DNA from: Loripinus fragilis
Lineage: Eukaryota > Mollusca > Bivalvia > Lucinida > Lucinidae
Assembly (NCBI GenBank): GCA_964019695.1
Contig: OZ026524.1
Span: 29,552,164 to 29,616,163, forward strand
Reading direction: 5' to 3'
DNA: 64,000 bases
This document shows positions 58,274 through 64,000 of this stretch, in pieces. Position numbers and translations under genes: made by a program. Numbering within the stretch: position 1 is the first letter of the stretch; the number at the start of each line of letters is the position of its first letter. The notes under the pieces were generated by a model. That model saw only the letters and a list, made by a program, of their open reading frames with translations, did no database searches and was not told the origin of the DNA.

Positions 58274-58580
58274 TTCGCCGTTAAACCGGTTTAAGCCCTC
58301 CAGTAAAATATTTTACTGACCGTTCCAAGGCGGTACTTCTTTTGTTGATCTTTTATGTTTTTGTTCTGTCTTGTGTTTGTTATGTCTTTGTGCGCGTCTG
58401 TTTATATGTGCTTCGTGGTCACCTGCTGGGAAAGGGCTGACCTCCTGGCTCTCGTTTGTGGTGTCTACTGTGAGTTTGTCACTTTCCCATTGGTATCCTG
58501 GGTCAGGTGTGGTACTTGATTGTATCGATTCCTGATCTTTGCACCCTTACTTACTTTACTTTACTTTACTTACTTTACTT
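58274..58580 (+). mobile_element. Retroposon copy with (TTTAC)n tail
   Basis: It matches, inverted, the 588-bp insertion at 33144-33731: GTTAAACCGGTTTAAG, CTGACC-TTCCAAGGCGGT, CACCTGCTGGGAAAGGGC, GTCACTTTCCCATTGGTATC and GATTCCTGATCTTTGC. The 5' half is missing, as in a truncated retroposon, and the 3' end is a TTAC/TTTAC microsatellite at 58547-58580. Confidence 0.75.
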
Positions 58581-59032
58581 GTATTATTTACAATTTTTAA
58601 ACAAGCATAAAGCTTCTCTGCACTTTTGACGTCACAAACATTAACCAATGACGTGATTTGCTTATGCGATGACGTTGCATAACATTTCTGTCTTCCAACA
58701 CTGAAACTGGAGGATCCAGGTACAAAAACGAAAAATTCTAGAAAATCAGAATCAATTTAGTACCAAATGTTCGTTACGATCTAACTAAAAAAATGACTAC
58801 CCACACTTTATGTTTTCGTTCACTAATAAAAAAGTTATAGACGTTTGAAATTCTGAGGTGGACTCGATGAAGAAGATTTCGGAAATGGCGGACTTCCAGG
58901 GAACAGCTAGCTGATGTATTACTACTCGTGTTAGAATTAGACATGTCATGATCCCGCTAGTTATGCCACATCGCATACCGTAGTTTTTTCTTGATTTGAG
59001 CAAGCAGATCAATCAGAATACATGTAATATAC

Positions 59033-59192
59033 AGTTTATTAATCGTTCCATTTAAAATATAGGATTTATAAACCTCGGGAGGTGGTAAATCCGATAAAGA
59101 AATTCGTGCGCAAGCGCACTCGTTTCTTTATCGGATTTACCACCTCCCTCGGTTTATTAATCCCATATTTCAAATGGAACGATTAATAAACT
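59033..59192. mobile_element. 160-bp palindromic MITE
   Basis: Arms of about 75 bp: AGTTTATTAATCGTTCCATT and its inverted copy at 59173-59192, plus GGAGGTGGTAAATCCGATAA / TTATCGGATTTACCACCTCC, around GTGCGCAAGCGCAC. Confidence 0.88.
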
Positions 59193-59652
59193 CTATTTCT
59201 TTCTTTAAGTCTCTCAGGTGTTGTAATTATCATGCTAATAAATGTTAAAATGACAAAAATTTGGCATTTTAACATTTACGAGCAGGATAAATTTAGTGCT
59301 CAGCTGAGTAGAGTATGAAAAAAGTTTACTATAAAACTGAATCGTTTTCGAGATCTAACCAACACACTTTTCTTCATTGCAAGTCCTTTTGACCTTTTGT
59401 CTGAAAAAAAGTTATTAACTGAGGTTTTTCATTGAACTTAATGATTCATCGTTCACTTGTAAACCTTATTTTACAACCAGCTGTTTAAGCTATTTTGACA
59501 AATTTCAGCATATTATTTATTATATGTATACTTTAAATCATATTTCTATTGAAATTCAGTTCAGTATTCTATTCAGCATTAAGGAAGATATGTACAAAAA
59601 CGCATTTCATTGCTAAATTATAAAGTTTGATAAATACATTAAATGGATTTGC

Positions 59653-60208
59653 CTGTATTGTAGTGTCCGCAACGAAAATGGTGCACATTTAAAAGTTTAA
59701 ATAACATGTATTTACGCAACGTGTCTACAAGAAATAAGTTTCAGTTCATATTGTGTTACTATATTTTCAATATATGATAAAAAATGAATGCCTTCATGTA
59801 TATTACTTAGTTTTAAAGCAATATGAAAGTATGAGAATAGTTAAAGCATTGTAAAAATTGAAGCAAAAACTGAAATTTCACAAAATTTTCTAAAAATATA
59901 CCATAAAATCTTATTTGAAAATCTGTATTGGTACATAAGCTATACAATAAACAAATATTTTCTCTATGAAGGAGTATTTTGGCTCATATTTTGAAATATA
60001 AAACATTTTAATTCAACTTGGAATTAATAGCATGTATTTGATGATTGTAGCCTTTATTTTCAAAAAGGAGAGGTAATAGTAGGAGATTTTTTAGGATTTA
60101 ATGTGTCAGGTACAGTAGTTTCTAAAATTATTAATGATATTCAATAATAACCACTTTGAATTTTTGCCATATTTGTTACACTTGTGTGCACTTTATTGTA
60201 AAACTGCC
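59653..60208. repeat. ~560-bp dispersed repeat (inverted partner 46907-47466)
   Basis: Inverted copy of 46907-47466; see that entry. It lies in the second GNAT intron while the partner lies in the first. Confidence 0.82.
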
Positions 60209-60959
60209 GATAAAACTTTCTTTAAATGAAAGGAAATGAGAAATGGTATTCAGTGTGAATCTTGCTGAGAAAAATTTACCATATACCATGTTTCAACATC
60301 TATCGCAGTATTTCTAAGTTTTTATTTTTATAATAAAAACAATCTGATTTTAATTTTATTTATGTTATAACCAATGTACCTTTATCTCAAACACTTGATA
60401 AAATAGATTTTAATTATGAAAGCGCCTGATCTATAAAGTTTGCTTTTATTGTTGCCAAAAAACGTCAATTTTATTTTTTTAATTATCCACAGTTTACCTT
60501 TTCTCAATACTTTGAATTTAGATATTGCCATTTCTACTGATGACCAAATTATCTATGTAAATACATGTAGCCAAATGTATTTAAAAATATAATTGAAAGT
60601 GATCATAATTACAGCTAAAAAAAAATCAGTAATTATTACAATTGCATAGCATGTATTTAAGCAAAACCATGATACAATTACATATGATAAATTTGAAAAT
60701 TGTAAATTTATCACATGTAATTTACACTTGCTGATTACAATTACCCCAGGTCTGCTAGCTAGAAGAAGCAACTATCTGTAACTGAGCAGGCTGTTTGAGC
60801 ATGACCTTGTCAAAAACTACGAAGACATGGTTTCTCGCGTCGCGACCAATATATATGTGACTAGTAATGCTTGATTCAAATTGTTCATCGTTGTCCTGGA
60901 TAGAACTGTCAATTTTATGCAAAAGATAAGAAGTGTGACCAGGAAATGTCGTAATCACA

Positions 60960-61160
60960 GGTCAATAAACAACCCATGGGACCAAAAGGAAGAGACGTCA
61001 GAAACCAAGCAAGCATACATAATGATAACACGAAATCAATAACAGCAAAGCAACAACATCTCTCTTCCTCAGTGAGACCATCGCCAAACTAGAAAGGAAA
61101 CACAAAACAGCTTTTCACTAAACCAGAACCAAACACAATAATATCCTACAAAAATATCCC
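60960..61160. repeat. Diverged relative of the 35704/63060 repeat
   Basis: AACCCATGG-ACCA, GGAAGAGAC, AACCAAGCAAGC and CAAACTAGAA occur in the same order as in the two better-preserved copies. It is followed by a G-run at 61168-61176. Confidence 0.5.
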
Positions 61161-61391
61161 ACGGAGGTGGGGGGGGGGTGGTCCGGGCCCCCTTTCCCCC
61201 TGGAAATTAAGAAGTTGCGGTTCAAGCTTCCTTAGAAATACTGGAAAACCCCGTTCCCCATGAAGCAATCCAAATTGCTTTTTGAGGGAGGTCTGAACGA
61301 CCTTCTATGAAATAGGTTTTTATGACTTAAATAAATACTCAGGACGCCCCCACACACACACACGCGCATGTTCTACAAACTATGAGAGCAT

Positions 61392-61659
61392 CCATTGGCG
61401 TAGCTCCCAATACGCAGTTACGCACGTGCAAATACAAAAAGTAACATTCAAGGGAGGTCACCTAATGTGGTAAAATTAAATTTCCATACTATAAGGAACT
61501 ACTCATAAAGGAAATAATTCGCTCCCTCTGGGTGCAAATTCTTTCATTTAAGACAAGTTCCCATTTTGAAAAGGGACGTGATTAATGAAAATAACTGCTT
61601 GTTCAAGTAGTTTCCCTTTGATGTGCGTATCTTTTTCATCGTTTTGGCTACGCCATTGG
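61392..61659. mobile_element. MITE with GGCGTAGC termini
   Basis: CATTGGCGTAGCTCCCAATA on the left; TTTTGGCTACGCCATTGG on the right. The inner CGCAGTTACGCACGTGC and GTGCGTATC parallel the 4254-4495 element. Confidence 0.6.
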
Positions 61660-61680
61660 AATTAGCAAGCAATCAACTAA

Positions 61681-62080
61681 CAAGTACAGACAGCAACCGG
61701 AAGAACAGACAGCAACCGTAAGAACAGACAACAACCGTAAGAACAGACAACAACCGTAAGAACAGACAGCAACCTTAAGAACAAACAACAACCGTAAGAA
61801 CAGACAGCAACCGTAAGAACAGACAACAACCGTAAGAACAGACAGCAACCGTAGGAACAGACAACAACCGTAAGAACAGACAGCAACCGTAAGAACAGAC
61901 AACAATTGTAAGAACAGACAGCAACCGTAAGAACAGACAACAACCGTAAGAACAGACAGCAACCGTAAGAACAGACAGCAATTGTATGAACAAACAACAA
62001 CCGTAAGAACAGACAGCAACCGTAAGAACAGACAGCAACCGTAAGAACAAACAACAACCGTAAGAACAGACAGCAACCGT
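61681..62080. repeat. 19-bp minisatellite, ~21 copies
   Basis: The unit AAGAACAGACAGCAACCGT (19 bp) alternates CAGCAACC with CAACAACC. Because 19 is not divisible by three and the unit has no stop on the minus strand, all three minus frames stay open (91-199 codons) and read as the same Leu/Cys/Val-rich 19-residue repeat. These are not genes. Confidence 0.97.
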
Positions 62081-62803
62081 TGTTGATGAATAAATTGAAA
62101 AAAAATTTAGACAATGACCATGGCTTAGCCAAGGTCATAATAATTGGCATAGACAAATCTTTGAATTGGGTTATCTTTTTTGTTTTATTTAGGTTTTTTT
62201 TGCTGGTGTTGTTGTGTATTTGTGTGTGGTGGTGTATGGCTAGAGGTCGTTTTTTAAGAAAGCCATCCGAATTCACCGGTTGTTGAAAATAAATACAGAC
62301 ATGAACATGTTATGCTTATAAATTTGTATGACCGCCACCTTTATGAATGCATTATATGAGGCTTTTTTGCATGCTTAAAATAAGCCCCGGGGTTGTACCC
62401 CGTACCTAGTGGAATACATAGCCATTGTTCAACATGCTAGTGTTCAAATTCCGGAAATGTGGCAGCTCTGAAGGGATACGATCATGTAATCCAACGGCCT
62501 ACAAATATCCCTGGGGGGGTGGGGGGGGCAGATCGGAGATGGATCGGGACCCTGAAGGCCAGTCAGGTGGGTATTGCATGACCAGCTTGCAAACAGTATT
62601 GCAGGTATGCTGGCATGTCTTGCTGGAAGAGAAATGGTTTCCAACACTCTGATAAATTTGCAGGACATGTGTGTGAAGGACTTCATCTTCATAGCGTTGG
62701 CCCGTAAGTGACCCCCCGGACTACTATGCAAATTAAACAAACCTTATAAAAAGCTCAGGGTGGTCTTATTTTTTAAGCATTAGTACATACTAGTATATTT
62801 CAG
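62081..62803. other. 3' part of GNAT intron 2, no gene
   Basis: G-runs near 62512-62527 and a GGGGTTGTACCCC hairpin-like stretch. A polypyrimidine/T-rich stretch with TATATTTCAG leads into the exon at 62804. Nothing else is supported. Confidence 0.4.
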
Positions 62804-63054
62804 GTTGGGTTTCTGTCTGGAATGTTAATCGATGACGGTGAGAGTTGTTTTGTCAAAGGACTGAGAATCTGTGAGGAGTATGAGGGAAGAAAGCTAATGC
62901 CTATCTTTTTAGCTGTAGGAATTGAATGGGCAAAAACTAATGGGGCTAAACAGCTCGTATCAACCAGTACAGACGTGATCAGGCCATCTTGCGAACCTAC
63001 AGTAAAAATGGTAAAATTTATTATTTAAAATTGGGCTTCGACGTGACAAAAATA
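62804..63054 (+). CDS. GNAT N-acetyltransferase (NAT16/HISAT-like), exon with a frame break
   Basis: It follows TATATTTCAG in phase 0 and continues the GNAT domain: VGFLSGMLIDDGESCFVKGL, then RICEEYEGRKLMPIFLAVGI and EWAKTNGAKQLVSTSTD. Near 62972-62977 the frame breaks: reading on gives a stop at 63028. A shift of one frame gives DQAILRTYSKNGKIYYLKLG and reaches an excellent GTAAGT donor at 63055. The exon is 251 bp; with the indel corrected its length is a multiple of three. The acetyl-CoA loop, R/Q-x-x-G-x-G/A in active GNATs, is EEYEGRKL here. So it is either a decaying gene or a sequence error plus an unusual loop. Later exons would lie beyond the window. Confidence 0.62.
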
Positions 63055-63059
63055 GTAAG

Positions 63060-63460
63060 TGAGTATGATCAGGAAATACCACAATCACAAACTGCAGACA
63101 ATCCCAAGGCACCGCGAGGAAGAGCCACCCAACCACCACGAGACACCAGGGAGACAAACCAAGCAAAGCAACCAGCCCCCCTCCCCACCAAGATGATTGC
63201 AATACTAGAATGGACATAAAGTAACATACAACAAAACATAGAACGAAATGGGAGTCACAATAAACAAGTCAACAACAACAGAACCACCGCCTTAGAACGG
63301 ACAGCAGCCTAAGCCATGTGGGGGGGGGGGGGGGGCTTAAATGCATTTACTGGTACCAAATCTTCGCCCTAGATTCTGCTGTTGTTGAAGTACAATAAAT
63401 GTTCAGCTCGCATGGAGGTCATCTAACTAATGCAATGTATCATCATGGAGAAACCCTCTA
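63060..63460. repeat. ~400-bp dispersed repeat (copy 2)
   Basis: Direct, colinear match to 35704-36110, including the G-run at 63320-63335. It starts within about 5-10 bp of the exon donor at 63055. Confidence 0.85.
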
Positions 63461-63479
63461 ATCAAATTTACACACCACG

Positions 63480-63705
63480 ATTGTCTTCTCAGCAACCTGT
63501 CTTCGGGGTTTTCGACAAAACGAGACTCAAGATTGTTTCTCAGCTACAGAGACTAGATTGAAAATTCGCTGGTATCAAGTTAACATATGATACTTTCCAA
63601 TAAGCGAACAACAAAGGCGCTGACCAGACTGCACATATGCGCAGGCTGGTCTGCGCTTTTGTTGTTCTCAAACCCTGAAGGCAGGGTTATCGCGTCGAGG
63701 CCCAT
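63480..63705. mobile_element. Hairpin MITE, GCGCTGATCAGACTGC family (copy 4)
   Basis: Core CAAAGGCGCTGACCAGACTG / CAGGCTGGTCTGCGCTTTTG at 63613-63663. Outer CAGCAACCTGTCTTCGGGGT and CTCAGCTACAGAGACTAG on the left; AGGGTTATCGCGTCGAGGCC on the right. Confidence 0.75.
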
Positions 63706-64000
63706 ATAATGTGTACATTTGTATACATGAAGATCTAAATTTCAGCCCTGAATTTTTAAGTTTAATAACTTTTTGATTTTAGCCTATTAGCATTTGAACA
63801 GTAGATAAAGCAGATGTTAAATACTTTATTAAGTACAAATGCTGCTTAACACTTATTATTTTGAAAAATGTTCAATACTTTGCATACATTTGCTGTATAC
63901 AACATGCACTATCCATAAATGAACTAAAAGATCTATACTACACACAGACATGAAATAACTGTATAATATCACTATGCTCAGTTTTTCACTATATCATGTG
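63706..64000. other. Unassigned AT-rich end of window
   Basis: A TTTTTGATTTTAG acceptor-like site at about 63770 is followed by an early stop. I see no supported exon. Confidence 0.3.

Noticed and set aside
61648..62276. Membrane-protein-like frames, 91-199 codons, minus strand
   Set aside because: Produced by the 19-bp minisatellite in all three frames.

Overview
The window is AT-rich eukaryotic genomic DNA. Coding exons are short and sparse, introns run from 5 to 17 kb, and transposable-element debris is dense. Low-copy palindromic elements, tRNA-like retroposons, GACCTTGACCTTGG-type diverged tandem repeats and a DIRS-type retrotransposon together suggest a marine mollusc, most likely a bivalve. 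That is an inference from repeat style; no species can be named from sequence alone. There is no sign of prokaryotic organisation: no operons, no rRNA and no CRISPR array.

Three host-type gene models can be supported. (1) Minus strand, 7693 to 695: a two-exon gene for an integrase-core (DDE) protein. Exon 1 (7693-6857, 279 codons) and exon 2 (1021-695, 108 codons plus stop) are in matching phase 0. A 5.8-kb intron full of palindromic elements separates them. A 21-bp palindromic tandem array lies just upstream of the start. (2) Plus strand, 39460 to at least 63054: exons of a GNAT-family N-acetyltransferase resembling NAT16/histidine N-acetyltransferase. The exons are 39460-39547 (linked by phase only), 56208-56373 and 62804-63054. 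The last carries one frame break and a degraded acetyl-CoA loop, so the locus may be decaying or contain a sequence error. (3) Plus strand, 21215-21919: an unrecognised 234-residue open frame with no transposon signature.

Region by region: 1-9 kb holds the integrase gene, with foldbacks and SINE-like copies in its intron. 9-20 kb holds a pogo/Tigger-like MITE, a 3.07-kb terminal-inverted-repeat (TIR) element with a 6-bp target duplication (13588-16656) and diverged tandem repeats. 20-30 kb holds the unknown ORF, tandem repeats and several MITEs. 30.2-34.9 kb is a degenerate DIRS1-like tyrosine-recombinase retrotransposon (gag, RT/RNase H, YR; minus strand). Two later insertions interrupt its RT: a 709-bp TA-flanked TIR element and a 588-bp retroposon flanked by ATCAAA. 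35-47 kb holds more MITEs, a 3.67-kb element with roughly 0.9-kb TIRs (40244-43916) and a non-LTR RT pseudogene inside another inverted structure. 47.5-56 kb is a cluster of related elements sharing a TIR of about 155 bp; one has a perfect 8-bp target duplication. 56-64 kb holds the acetyltransferase exons among further repeats and a 19-bp minisatellite.

The genes do not form a pathway. Most of the window reads as a record of successive insertions into introns of two host-like genes. I found no clear undescribed functional system. The best leads are the intact split DDE integrase gene, the unclassified 3-kb TIR element and the unknown 234-residue protein.
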